This document shows, one piece after another, positions 6,373 to 14,765 of a stretch of DNA of 64,000 nucleotides. The first letter of the stretch is position 1. Each line of letters begins with the position of its first letter. A program made the translations under genes and the position numbers. The DNA is taken from the IMG/VR virus record IMGVR_UViG_3300035670_000078, positions 1-64,000 of that record. One strand, given 5' to 3'. Under the pieces are notes generated by a model, which was not told the origin of the DNA, searched no databases, and saw only the letters and a list, made by a program, of their open reading frames with translations. The stretch comes from a virus.

Positions 6373-6431
6373 GCCGGGCATCGTCCCGGCTCGCCATCTC
6401 AGGGCACCATGCGTGGTGTTCTGACATGGCG
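6373..6431 (+). promoter_or_regulatory. Intergenic RNA motif, copy A
   Basis: Hairpin GCCGGG/CCCGGC (6373-6390) is followed by CGCCAT-CTCAG ... CTGAC-ATGGCG (6392-6431), which encloses CACCA TGCG TGGTG. The CGCCATCTCAG and CTGACATGGCG strands and the TGCG loop recur at 7713-7773 and 9233-9295, while the inner stem changes but can still pair. It sits in the 120-nt gap before the gene at 6482. Confidence 0.7.
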
Positions 6432-6481
6432 ATGTTCGCCAATTGTGCCGGCAATATCCGGCGCTTGAAGGAGATAATCAG

Positions 6482-7057
6482 ATGCAGCACATCGAAACCG
6501 TTGTTCACAATGCCATCCGCAACATCCGCCTGGCCGTGGCCGGGCATTCAGAATGGCCGACGGGCCGGGTCGAGGGTCTGGCCAAGGAGCTGACCTATGA
6601 CAACCATTCCCCCGAGCAGGTCGTGGATATCAGGCTGGCCGTTGCGGCGGCCGTGCACGAGTTCGGCGGGTACGACAATGTGCCCGACGAGGTGTGGCGT
6701 GTGGTCGCCGGTATCGGCTGTGAAATCCACGCAGCCGAGTTCTGCGGCGATCCCGATGTGATGGGCGGCACCGCCCAGGGTGCGTTCTTCATCGTCCCGT
6801 TCCATGGTATATCCAAAGGGCACCCACTCATCAACGCCATCGAGGCGTTCGGGGGCATGACCCTCTATCATGAGTTCGAGGACACCATCATGGAAGAAGG
6901 CCCAAACAAAACCTGGGTCGATACCGTGGTGTTCGATTTAGTCGAGTTCATCGGCCGCAAGGTCGATGGCCGCCTCGTGATCGACGTCATCAATCACCGG
7001 TGGGACGAGACCACCAACAAGTTCCACCACCTGCTGCTCCTGGGAGGTGCCAAGTGA
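6482..7057 (+). CDS. Hypothetical protein downstream of RNA motif copy A
   Basis: 191 aa; start at 6482 after GGAGATAATCAG. Mixed alpha/beta, acidic and soluble, with no signal peptide or membrane segment. No recognised motif. It overlaps the SLOG gene by 4 nt (GTGA) and is probably co-translated with it. Confidence 0.7.
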   Translation: MQHIETVVHNAIRNIRLAVAGHSEWPTGRVEGLAKELTYDNHSPEQVVDIRLAVAAAVHEFGGYDNVPDEVWRVVAGIGCEIHAAEFCGDPDVMGGTAQGAFFIVPFHGISKGHPLINAIEAFGGMTLYHEFEDTIMEEGPNKTWVDTVVFDLVEFIGRKVDGRLVIDVINHRWDETTNKFHHLLLLGGAK

Positions 7058-7620
7058 AGAAGCTCGTTCTCATCGTCAGCAGCGACGATCGAAGCTGCGA
7101 CACCAAGATGGTCAGGGCAAAGCTCGATGCCCTGGCCGGTCGGTTCAACATCATCGCCATGTACAGCACGGGCGGCAACGAGCGGGCGTTCGACGCCACC
7201 GCCGCAGCTCGTGCCTGGGCGCGTCAGAACGGGGTTCGGGATATTCCCGTTTACCCCGACTGGGATCGTAACGGCAAGCGGGCTGGCTACATGCGTAACA
7301 GCAAGCTCGTCACGCTGGCGACGTACGAGAAGGACAAGGCAGGGGCGTCAGTCGCGGCGCTACTCTGGGCGGGGGCTGAGCCCATCGTCCATCTCTACAA
7401 GCAGTGCCTCGCGGCGCGCATCGCTGTAGAGAAAATCGGTAAATGGCCATCGCTCCCGGTGGGCGGGAGCGATTGGTCGAAAAAGCGACTCGGCGTTTCC
7501 GAGGTTGAAGAGGAGGAACTAGACAATGAAGATCTCGATCTGGACGATCAAACAATTTCGGGGGCTCCGGCCTGGCTCAACCCTACCCCGCGAGTTCCTG
7601 GTCGAGGCGGGCCTCGATGA
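7054..7620 (+). CDS. SLOG-fold (YspA/DUF2493-like) nucleotide-binding protein
   Basis: 188 aa from a GTG that overlaps the previous stop, with GGGAGGTG upstream. The first ~115 residues have the SLOG pattern: a VLIVSS beta-strand start, TGG, a conserved FDATAAARAWA helix, then YPDWxxxGKRAGYMRN. The GKRAGxxRN block is the family's ligand-binding signature. SLOG proteins bind nucleotides or nucleotide-derived ligands, and some take part in defence or tRNA processing. The C-terminus is acidic. The last 95 nt are overlapped by the AbrB-like gene in another frame. Confidence 0.75.
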   Translation: MKKLVLIVSSDDRSCDTKMVRAKLDALAGRFNIIAMYSTGGNERAFDATAAARAWARQNGVRDIPVYPDWDRNGKRAGYMRNSKLVTLATYEKDKAGASVAALLWAGAEPIVHLYKQCLAARIAVEKIGKWPSLPVGGSDWSKKRLGVSEVEEEELDNEDLDLDDQTISGAPAWLNPTPRVPGRGGPR

Positions 7621-7705
7621 GGACGCCGACTGGGAGGTCGTCGAAATAAACGGAAACACGTTGGTCGTGAAGATGGTCGATTATTTCGATCATCTCGCTG
7701 ACTAA
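7526..7705 (+). CDS. AbrB/MazE-like small protein
   Basis: 59 aa, overlapping the end of the SLOG gene in another frame. AGGAGG lies about 8 nt before the ATG. The segment TLPREFLVEAGLDEDADWEVV followed by a short turn and LVVK matches the swapped-hairpin (SpoVT/AbrB, MazE) fold seen in antitoxins and transition regulators. A DNA-binding or antitoxin-like role is inferred; no toxin partner was seen beside it. Confidence 0.6.
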   Translation: MKISIWTIKQFRGLRPGSTLPREFLVEAGLDEDADWEVVEINGNTLVVKMVDYFDHLAD

Positions 7706-7712
7706 CCTGGAT

Positions 7713-7773
7713 GCCCCGGTGAAAGGCCGGGGCCGCCATCTCAGGGTTTCGTGCGCGATACTCTGACATGGCG
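7713..7773 (+). promoter_or_regulatory. Intergenic RNA motif, copy B (upstream of ssb)
   Basis: Hairpin GCCCCGG/CCGGGGC (7713-7733), then CGCCAT-CTCAG (7734-7744) paired with CTGAC-ATGGCG (7763-7773) around an inner hairpin with loop TGCG. It lies 78 nt before ssb. Outer strands and loop match copies A and C. Confidence 0.7.
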
Positions 7774-7850
7774 GCGTGTCCGCCTAACAGCAGCTTCAAG
7801 GTACACCACGGTGGTGTGCACGTCGCTGCTTTGCTCTGGAGAGTTTCAAA

Positions 7851-8225
7851 ATGTCTATCAATAACTCGGTTCGTCTCATCGGCAATCTTGGCAACGACAT
7901 CAAACTCCGCGAGACCGCCAATGGCGTCGTCGGCACGGTCAATATCGCCACCAAGGAGCGGTGGCACGACAAGGAGACCGGCCTCCTGACCACCCACGTC
8001 GAGTGGCACCGCCTCGTTTTCTGGAACGGCCTCGCAGAAAACACTGCCAAGTACATGGGCAAGGGTAGCCGAGTGGCGGTCGTCGGCCGTCTTCGCACCC
8101 GCAAGTGGGACAAGGACGAAATCACCTACACGGTCACCGAAATCCACGTCGATGAGGTCGAGTTCCTCAGCGCCAAGCCGACGGGACCGGCCAACAAGCT
8201 CATCATCGAAGTCGGTGGCGAATAA
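7851..8225 (+). CDS. ssb: Single-stranded DNA-binding protein (bacterial SSB type)
   Basis: 124 aa, one OB-fold. The N-terminus MSINNSVRLIGNLGNDIKLR and the following VVGTVNIATKERWHD, HVEWHRLVFWNGLAE and RVAVVGRLRTRKW blocks are diagnostic of SSB. It binds and protects ssDNA during replication and recombination, normally as a tetramer. The usual acidic DDDIPF-like tail is missing, so it may not recruit host SSB partners. A second, unrelated ssDNA-binding protein lies at 50527-51402. Confidence 0.95.
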   Translation: MSINNSVRLIGNLGNDIKLRETANGVVGTVNIATKERWHDKETGLLTTHVEWHRLVFWNGLAENTAKYMGKGSRVAVVGRLRTRKWDKDEITYTVTEIHVDEVEFLSAKPTGPANKLIIEVGGE

Positions 8226-8236
8226 GGAGGTATCGC

Positions 8237-8443
8237 ATGACAAGCAAGTGTCCCCTGTGCGGGGGCCAGATGGTCGACCGCACACCGAAAGAGTGGCGAG
8301 GACTGTCCCCAGTCATCAGCTGCATCAATGCTCCCCCCGAGGACATTGACAAGCTGTGGGACACGCTCCTCGCAGCCACCGTCAAAAAGTACAAAAAGCA
8401 GCTGATCGGAAAGGTCAGCCTGTGTGGGGGCGTGGAGAAATGA
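8237..8443 (+). CDS. Small zinc-ribbon protein (paralogue of 4893-5105)
   Basis: 68 aa with GGAGG before the ATG. CPLCGGQM followed by DRTPKEWxGLS repeats the pattern of the protein at 4893-5105. The C-terminal half is helical and basic, ending near a third Cys. Probably zinc-binding. Its position just after ssb suggests an early DNA-metabolism or regulatory role, but none is shown. Confidence 0.75.
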   Translation: MTSKCPLCGGQMVDRTPKEWRGLSPVISCINAPPEDIDKLWDTLLAATVKKYKKQLIGKVSLCGGVEK

Positions 8444-8613
8444 CACGCCTCCGAAATATCCGTAAGGCCAACCGCAAGCTCAGCGCCTTGGAGATCAAGG
8501 CGCGTGAGTTCGATGGTCTCTACATCTCCCCCACCGAAGAGAGGGTCGGGCTCGTGCTCGCCCCTCTCCTCATCCTTGCAACCCTAATCGGCGGCTTCTG
8601 GCTGCTTCCCTAA
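8440..8613 (+). CDS. Small single-pass membrane protein
   Basis: 57 aa, start overlapping the previous stop (ATGA). A basic N-terminal half precedes one hydrophobic segment at the C-terminus (about residues 38-55). This is a tail-anchored layout, probably in the inner membrane. No family recognised. Confidence 0.6.
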   Translation: MTRLRNIRKANRKLSALEIKAREFDGLYISPTEERVGLVLAPLLILATLIGGFWLLP

Positions 8614-8624
8614 GGAGAATCAGA

Positions 8625-9218
8625 ATGGACACTCACGAATACGTCACCAACATGGTCAACGAAATGAACGATCCCGAACTCCGCACGGCGGCCATCGCCA
8701 TGCTGGAGGGTCAGGAAATTCTCGACCCGATTTTCCTCGGCAACTATCTCGCCAACGTCGGGCTCTGCGCCGAGCACGAGGGGGCCAGCGAAATAGTCTG
8801 CCTGGCAAAGGCGCACCCCGAGGTCATGGCCAAACTTGAAAGCCAGCTCGACTTTTCCCAAAGCACGATCCAGCCGGATTGTGACGAGGAAGATTTCGAA
8901 ACCGAAGCGGTCATGAGGTTTACGGACCTCGTCGACCTGACCGGGCTCGAGCCATTCCTCAGCGAGGAAAAGCTAAAAGAGCTGACGGAAATGGCCAACC
9001 GAAATATTCGGTTGGTCCAGGCCAACTCCAAGAAATTCGAGTGCGTGTGGGAAAGGGCCACCGATTTCCGGGATATGTTCCTGGGAGACAGGTTCGGCCT
9101 CCCTCGATACTTCATCAACGAGATCACCCGCGCCACTGACTGGGTGCTCAGGGGCGTCGATCGTCCCGCCATGGGCGATCAGAAGATCCGGCAGCTCTGC
9201 TGGAACCGAGCCGTCTGA
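8625..9218 (+). CDS. Hypothetical acidic protein
   Basis: 197 aa, AAGGAGAA before the ATG. Mostly helical and acidic, with no membrane segment or catalytic motif. Followed by RNA motif copy C. Confidence 0.7.
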   Translation: MDTHEYVTNMVNEMNDPELRTAAIAMLEGQEILDPIFLGNYLANVGLCAEHEGASEIVCLAKAHPEVMAKLESQLDFSQSTIQPDCDEEDFETEAVMRFTDLVDLTGLEPFLSEEKLKELTEMANRNIRLVQANSKKFECVWERATDFRDMFLGDRFGLPRYFINEITRATDWVLRGVDRPAMGDQKIRQLCWNRAV

Positions 9219-9232
9219 GATAATCCAGCCCT

Positions 9233-9295
9233 GCCCGTGGGGATAATCACGGGCTCGCCATCTCAGCGTGTCATGCGTGACGCACTGACATGACG
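9233..9295 (+). promoter_or_regulatory. Intergenic RNA motif, copy C
   Basis: Hairpin GCCCGTG/CACGGGC (9233-9254) is followed by CGCCAT-CTCAG (9256-9266) and CTGAC-ATGACG (9285-9295), enclosing TCA TGCG TGA. One base of the closing helix differs from copies A and B. It lies in the 178-nt gap before the gene at 9397. Confidence 0.65.
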
Positions 9296-9396
9296 AGTCG
9301 CTCGTCAGCCCGCCGTTCGGTGGGTCAACGTCATCGCCGCCTTCAGCAAGTCGCTGACAGGTGTCGTGACCTTTTTGTCCGGGAGTGATCAGAGCT

Positions 9397-10215
9397 ATGC
9401 AATACTTCAAGCTACTCATGAAGGCGATCAAGGGGGACCTGACCCCTGATCACGTGGCGAAACAGCTCGAGATGAGCATGTCCGATTTCCACGAGGCGGT
9501 GCGTCGTCACTGCATCGCCAAGAAAATGCAGGTGCCCGGCTGGGTGCCTGCCGAGGTCAAGGCCAAGCCGGTCGAGACCAAGGCCAAGCCCGCGACTGCG
9601 GGTCTCATCAATGTGCGCGGACAGAACGTCATCGCCGGTACGCCCCGCGCCTACATGGCCGGCCGTATCCAGGTGGATTTCGACGAGGTCAAGGCGGCTG
9701 CTCGGGCCGAGGTCGCGCGGTTGCGTGACCAGAAGGCCAAGGCTGGTCAGGTCCAAAAGGCCGAAGCCTACCTTGCAGCCCTCAACGAGAGCGACCGGTT
9801 GGCCGCGCTCAAGGCTGCAGAGTTCGAGCAGAAGAAGGCTGACGCGCTGCGTGCTCGTCAGCAGTACGAACTGAAGAAGGCCGCGACTGTGGCCATCTGC
9901 AAGGCGATCAGGCTGGCTGGCCTGAGCCTTCAGCGCCGTGAGATCGAGCGGGAAGAGCGCATGGCTCGTGCTCGTCACACGGATAGGGTCCAGGCCAAGT
10001 GGCCTGAGAATCTCAAGAAGTTGGTCAACCAGTCTGAGCAGGAGACGTTCAAGCGTCTTGTTCAAGCTGTTGTGCGCCAGATGCTGTCGACTGAGGACAA
10101 CCGTCCGTCGATCGTTCCTCGTCTGACCGAGGCTTCGGGTCAGAACAGCGAGCTGGCTAACCAGCTCATCAACTTCCTGTCCTCGCCCGAGGGCAAGAAG
10201 CTCATCAACAAGTAA
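9397..10215 (+). CDS. Hypothetical coiled-coil/HTH-like protein
   Basis: 272 aa from the ATG at 9397; an in-frame GTG at 9385 is possible. The N-terminal ~45 residues (LTPDHVAKQLEMSMSDFHEAV) look like a helix-turn-helix. Two near-repeated basic segments with Lys/Ala/Pro follow (about 50-67), then a long charged coiled coil (about 95-190) and a helical C-terminus. It may bind DNA or scaffold other proteins; not assigned. Confidence 0.7.
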   Translation: MQYFKLLMKAIKGDLTPDHVAKQLEMSMSDFHEAVRRHCIAKKMQVPGWVPAEVKAKPVETKAKPATAGLINVRGQNVIAGTPRAYMAGRIQVDFDEVKAAARAEVARLRDQKAKAGQVQKAEAYLAALNESDRLAALKAAEFEQKKADALRARQQYELKKAATVAICKAIRLAGLSLQRREIEREERMARARHTDRVQAKWPENLKKLVNQSEQETFKRLVQAVVRQMLSTEDNRPSIVPRLTEASGQNSELANQLINFLSSPEGKKLINK

Positions 10216-10227
10216 GGAGTCACCACA

Positions 10228-10422
10228 ATGCACCAGATCATGTTGAACGCACTCACCGAGTACATGGAACTCGGTGGCACCATCCGTCCCGAGACGACTG
10301 TCCGGGAAATCCTGGCCTTCGTAAAGCGGGCCAAAGCTGACCGTGAGGTCATGGACCTCCTCAGCGAGGTGAAGCAGATGACCGGGCGCTACAGCCGTCC
10401 GGTGCAGGGAGGTGCCAAGTAA
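10228..10422 (+). CDS. Hypothetical small helical protein
   Basis: 64 aa, AAGGAG before the ATG. Helical and soluble. Its stop overlaps the start of the GHKL-ATPase gene (TAATG), so the two are probably translated together. Confidence 0.65.
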   Translation: MHQIMLNALTEYMELGGTIRPETTVREILAFVKRAKADREVMDLLSEVKQMTGRYSRPVQGGAK

Positions 10423-11714
10423 TGGCTCACTTCGACCTCACCGTGTCCCCCAGCTACGTAGAAAACTGGGGCGTCTGGGAAGCGCTGCGAGAAATCCTGC
10501 AGAACGCTCTCGACGAACAGGACAACAATCACCCGATGTCCCTCAACTGGACGCCGGGGCGTGGCGGCACGCTCGTCATCCGTAATGACGGCTCAGTCAT
10601 CGAGCGCAAGCACCTCATCCTCGGCGAGAGCGGCAAGCGTGACGATGACCGTATGCGCGGCAAGTTCGGAGAGGGCTTCAAGCTCGCCCTGCTCGTGCTT
10701 GCGCGTCTCGGTGTTGACGTTCGCCTCCGTACTGGTGGCGAGACGTGGCACCCAGAGATCGTCGAGTCCGAGCAGTACGGGACCAAGCTGCTCCGTATCC
10801 GCACCACAAAGAGGATATTCGAGCGCTCGGTTGAGTACTGCATTTCTCCCGTCGAGAAAGAGTCCTTCGAGTTGCTCAAGCAGCGCATTCTTCCGCTGCG
10901 CAGCGACTTCGAGAAGGTCGAGACGGGCGGCGGCGATCTCCTGCTCGGCACCGAGCTGAAGGGCAGCGTCTTCCTGAAGGGCATCTTCGTCTCGAAGGTG
11001 CCAAACGCGAAGTACGGCTACAACTTCAAGGAGTTGGAGCTTGACCGAGATCGCAAGATGGCTGACGTATGGTCCCTCGAGAGCCAGATGCGCCTCATCT
11101 TCAGCGAGGCCGTCCGATCCGGCAAGATGGGCGGCACCGAACTGATGTCTTTGGCGGATGACTCATCATCTGCCGAGGGTCGCGCCATGACTTATGGCCT
11201 GCCCTATGGCACCGAGGTCGTTGTCAAAGAGGCATTCGAGGCCAAGCACGGTCCCGATGCTGTTGCCGTCACCTCGATCACCGAAGCTGCCGAGGCGAGC
11301 AAGCTCGGCCTCAAGGCTGTCGTTGTCAGCAGCGGTCTTCACCGTGCGCTGAAGAACGACAAGGTCGACGAGGCCCGCAAGTCCATCGGCAAGTCCGCAA
11401 GCCGCAAGTATCAGTGGCATGAGCTTAGCACTTCAGATCAAGAAATGCTGACCCGCGCCATCGAGCTTGTCGGTGAGGACCTGACCGTCGACATGCACGT
11501 CGTCGACTTCAACGACGAGAACGTGCTCGGCCGCTACAGCAGCAAAGAGTCCAAGTTCGAGCTGGCCCTCAAGGTCATCAACATGGGTCTCGGCGAGGTC
11601 ATCCACACCATCTGCCATGAGCTGGCTCACGCCAAGTCCATGGAGCACGATGTTGTGCATGGTGCTGAGACTGGCCGCCTCATGGGTCGAGTCATCGACC
11701 GTCTGACCAAGTAA
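10422..11714 (+). CDS. GHKL (Hsp90-type) ATPase fused to an HExxH metallopeptidase-like domain
   Basis: 430 aa. The N-terminal ~220 residues carry the GHKL ATP-binding signature: helix EILQNALDE (E24, N28, D31), NDGS near 55-58 and GKFGEGFKLAL at 80-90. The C-terminus carries HELAH (399-403) with a further His at 409, the zinc ligands expected of a gluzincin-like peptidase. Between them is an alpha/beta region. A chaperone-like ATPase joined to a possible protease suggests ATP-gated protein cleavage or remodelling. This is inferred, because neither activity is proven and the two motifs could belong to an inactive scaffold. Confidence 0.75.
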   Translation: MAHFDLTVSPSYVENWGVWEALREILQNALDEQDNNHPMSLNWTPGRGGTLVIRNDGSVIERKHLILGESGKRDDDRMRGKFGEGFKLALLVLARLGVDVRLRTGGETWHPEIVESEQYGTKLLRIRTTKRIFERSVEYCISPVEKESFELLKQRILPLRSDFEKVETGGGDLLLGTELKGSVFLKGIFVSKVPNAKYGYNFKELELDRDRKMADVWSLESQMRLIFSEAVRSGKMGGTELMSLADDSSSAEGRAMTYGLPYGTEVVVKEAFEAKHGPDAVAVTSITEAAEASKLGLKAVVVSSGLHRALKNDKVDEARKSIGKSASRKYQWHELSTSDQEMLTRAIELVGEDLTVDMHVVDFNDENVLGRYSSKESKFELALKVINMGLGEVIHTICHELAHAKSMEHDVVHGAETGRLMGRVIDRLTK

Positions 11715-11726
11715 GGAGTTCTAATC

Positions 11727-11939
11727 ATGCGCAAGTACGCAGAAGATAACATCAAAGTCGAGGAGAAGATGTTCGACACAGACACCGACAAAGCACTGTC
11801 CGCTCAGGCTCGCATTATCCGCGACCTGTCAAGCGAGCTATCTGAGTTGCGCAAGCAGCTTCGTCGCTACCGCAACTGGAACAAAGACCGAGCCAAGTTC
11901 CTGACTGACGCAGTGTCAGATCAGGGGTGGGGGGCGTGA
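11727..11939 (+). CDS. Hypothetical coiled-coil protein
   Basis: 70 aa, AAGGAG before the ATG. A coiled-coil segment (about 28-52) is rich in Arg, Leu and Glu. Followed by a 9-bp hairpin (ACTTCGCGC/GCGCGAAGT at 11939-11959). Confidence 0.6.
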   Translation: MRKYAEDNIKVEEKMFDTDTDKALSAQARIIRDLSSELSELRKQLRRYRNWNKDRAKFLTDAVSDQGWGA

Positions 11940-12037
11940 CTTCGCGCGCAGCGCGAAGTTCATCCTGAAAACTCGTGGCCGTTAGGCCACGCACCGAGCT
12001 GGGGCGGGGATTCCTCAGCACAAGGAGAGATCAGAGT

Positions 12038-13453
12038 ATGCGTAGATTCCTAGAAATTGACGACACGCCAGTTGCACCGGCGCAGAAAATCCAGTGGTCA
12101 AACCTGACCACCGGCACCGCTGACGTGCTGGAAATGGATGACACCCCGGCCGTGTCTGCGGCCCCTGTCATCGACCTCGCTGCCGAGCGCCTTGCTCGTG
12201 TCACCGAGGACCGTGACGCTGCAGCCAAGTCCGGCTTCGCGATTGCGAAGACCGTGTACGAGCTGGGCACGCTGGTCAACGAGACCGGTGTCGAGAACCT
12301 GACCAAGTCTCGTCAGCAGTACGACGAGCTGCCATCTGTGGCTGACGGGCTGTCCTCGCTGGTTGGCGAGATCAAGTCCGAGCTTCGGCGCGATCGTGTT
12401 GTGCCGATCAACAGCCTCCTCTACACCAACGACGGTCGTCTTGGTGCCAAGGCTGTCAACACAGCAAACGCTGCTACGATGACCGATGCCGGTTATCTCC
12501 AGCTCGCGTCGCAGCTGGATATTCCGGCCACCGCTGCCAAGTTCATTCGGGCCAACCAGCCACTGTCCGCTGGCGCTGCGTTGATCAATCAGCGCATCGG
12601 CGACATCGCTCCCGATGAGCAGGTCATGGTTCGTGCGCGCAATCGTCGTGACGGCACGGGGCGCAACGTGTTTGCGGTACTGTCTCCCCGGTACACGCCC
12701 ATCGACCTCTGTGACATCGCCGAGGAGTTGCTGCGTGTCGAGGCGTTCCGTGACGCCAAGATCGACATCAACTACGACTGGGCGACCACACAGGCTGTGC
12801 TCGATGTCACGTTCCATACGGACATCGACGCGGGCAACGCTGCGTGCGGTGAGTATTTCAAAGCAGGCGTGCGGTTCAAGACGGCTGACAACGGCGGTTG
12901 CTCGCTCAGCGCGTCTTCGTACCTGGTCCGCAACCTGTGCCTCAACTTCATCATCCTTGATGAAGCTGAGATCAAGCTCGACCGCATCATCCACAAGGGT
13001 AGCAAGCAGAGCCGTCTCGACCGTCTCGCCAATGCTGCCAGCGCGGGCAGCAAGTCGATCGAGCACTTCGCGTCCAAGTGGACGGCAGCCAGCCGACTCA
13101 TCATCGACGATCCGCGTGAGCTTGACGCTCGTGTCAAGAAGAACGAGGACGTCAAGACGTGGGCTGACTGCGATACGCTTGAGCGTGTTGCCGGTCTCGT
13201 GCATGGCTACAGCAAAGCGGGTCACCTGCCGACGCTCACCCAGCATGATGTCAGCAACATCGCTGTGGCTTACCTCAAGGACGAGATCACTCACACTGAG
13301 AAGATCTCGCTCGCCGGTGTCGTCAACAGCATCACGCGCTATGCCCATGAGGGCATGGACCGCTGGTCTGCTGACGCACTCGAGCGTGCTGCCGGTGGTC
13401 TCACCTGGCACCAGCCGCAGCCGGTGTTCCAGTACGTGTCCGTGACCCGATGA
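12038..13453 (+). CDS. DUF932 phage/plasmid-like protein
   Basis: 471 aa from the ATG at 12038, after AAGGAGAG. The central block with VLSPRYTPIDLCDIAEELL is typical of the DUF932 family (phage/plasmid-like proteins, often beside replication or antirestriction genes), whose biochemical role is unsettled. The N-terminal ~90 residues are variable. No membrane segments. It overlaps the next gene by 4 nt (ATGA). Confidence 0.85.
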   Translation: MRRFLEIDDTPVAPAQKIQWSNLTTGTADVLEMDDTPAVSAAPVIDLAAERLARVTEDRDAAAKSGFAIAKTVYELGTLVNETGVENLTKSRQQYDELPSVADGLSSLVGEIKSELRRDRVVPINSLLYTNDGRLGAKAVNTANAATMTDAGYLQLASQLDIPATAAKFIRANQPLSAGAALINQRIGDIAPDEQVMVRARNRRDGTGRNVFAVLSPRYTPIDLCDIAEELLRVEAFRDAKIDINYDWATTQAVLDVTFHTDIDAGNAACGEYFKAGVRFKTADNGGCSLSASSYLVRNLCLNFIILDEAEIKLDRIIHKGSKQSRLDRLANAASAGSKSIEHFASKWTAASRLIIDDPRELDARVKKNEDVKTWADCDTLERVAGLVHGYSKAGHLPTLTQHDVSNIAVAYLKDEITHTEKISLAGVVNSITRYAHEGMDRWSADALERAAGGLTWHQPQPVFQYVSVTR

Positions 13454-13752
13454 CGCTTCGTCCTGACGTCATTGCAGCGTACGACTGGGACCGCTGCCTT
13501 GGTATCCTCAGGGATGGCCAGGACTTCTACGTCCCTGACGACTTCATCGACAACGAGTGCGATGCCAAGGTCGTCTTCCCTGACGTGCGCGGCTACGACC
13601 TTCTCATCAGTGGCGAGGAGATGCTCGAGCAGCTTCGAGTCTGCGTCGACTCGTTCAACGAGACTCGAGAAAAGCCACTGGCCTTTGACTTCGGTTGCCT
13701 CGACTTCCTCGAGGACGCTGATGTTCTTGTGCGTGTTCGTCTGACCTATTGA
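13450..13752 (+). CDS. Hypothetical acidic protein after DUF932 gene
   Basis: 100 aa, acidic, mixed alpha/beta, start overlapping the DUF932 stop. No motif recognised. Confidence 0.65.
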   Translation: MTLRPDVIAAYDWDRCLGILRDGQDFYVPDDFIDNECDAKVVFPDVRGYDLLISGEEMLEQLRVCVDSFNETREKPLAFDFGCLDFLEDADVLVRVRLTY

Positions 13753-13771
13753 TTACAAAGGAGGTGTCTCA

Positions 13772-14440
13772 ATGACTCTGCGAACCATCACTGAGTATGT
13801 TGCTCAGTGCAACCGTGGCGGATGGCCGTCTGGCTACCACGATGACGACGGGGACGAGTGGCTGGTGACCGGCATCTCGGTCACCCGTGACAGCTGCACC
13901 GTCGAGCGCCTCAACTTCGATGCAGCTCGTGACCTGCTGCGCGAGCAGCTCGACTTCGACGCGGCGACTGTCGTGCGCTTCGGGCACTTCGCTGTCGGCT
14001 GGATCGACTACCTTGTCGTCCGCAACAACGATGAGCAGGCGCTCAAGGCCGTCGATGAGCTGCACGAACGTATCGAGGGCAACCGCCTGCTCGATGAGCA
14101 GACTTTGTCTGAGGCCGAGCAGGAAGAGCTTGACCAGTCGTGGCGCGACTGGGGCGCCTACGACTTCCGTCGCATGCTCAACCAGTTCCACGGTGACGAG
14201 CTGGACCAGTGGCCCGCTGACGACCTCGACGAGGATCAGCTCTGGGAGCTGTTCCTGCTCGGCGGTGGCGAGTACGAGCACCACGACGACGGCCCGCACT
14301 TCTACTTCGCCAGGGCGGCGAACGGGCTTGAGTACATCCCGGTCGAAGGCAAGGACGCCTTCGACTGCTGGAGCAAGGTTAGCGAAATGACCGAGGTGGG
14401 TGACGTAGTCGTCGGTCACCCTCCCGGTAAGGAGGTTTGA
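13772..14440 (+). CDS. Hypothetical acidic protein
   Basis: 222 aa, AGGAGG before the ATG. Very acidic, with a helical middle (about 90-165). The C-terminal part is beta-rich. No known motif. Confidence 0.7.
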   Translation: MTLRTITEYVAQCNRGGWPSGYHDDDGDEWLVTGISVTRDSCTVERLNFDAARDLLREQLDFDAATVVRFGHFAVGWIDYLVVRNNDEQALKAVDELHERIEGNRLLDEQTLSEAEQEELDQSWRDWGAYDFRRMLNQFHGDELDQWPADDLDEDQLWELFLLGGGEYEHHDDGPHFYFARAANGLEYIPVEGKDAFDCWSKVSEMTEVGDVVVGHPPGKEV

Positions 14441-14441
14441 A

Positions 14442-14765
14442 ATGACCGGCAATATCCCCCGTGGTTTCTTCGAGGAGATGGGCCTCAATACTTACGATGC
14501 GGCCGAGATCCGGCACGAGTTCGACTACAGGCACCTCGACAGGGGTGGGTATGCTCGGGTGACCATCGCAGGGCAATACCAGTTCCTGCCGTCCGAGATC
14601 CTCAAGGTCATGGACCCCGAGGCGTACAAGGAGGAGTTCATCCTCTATGTGCAGCAGCAAGACCTGCAGGAGTACAACGACTTCTACGTCTGCGCCAACT
14701 CGGCTGGAGCGATCGCCGAGGACATGGCTCGCGTTGCAGCTGCCTGGGAGGCCGCTAACAAATGA
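14442..14765 (+). CDS. Hypothetical protein
   Basis: 107 aa, GGAGG just upstream. Acidic with many aromatic residues; no signal or membrane segment. It overlaps the next gene by 4 nt. Confidence 0.65.
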   Translation: MTGNIPRGFFEEMGLNTYDAAEIRHEFDYRHLDRGGYARVTIAGQYQFLPSEILKVMDPEAYKEEFILYVQQQDLQEYNDFYVCANSAGAIAEDMARVAAAWEAANK

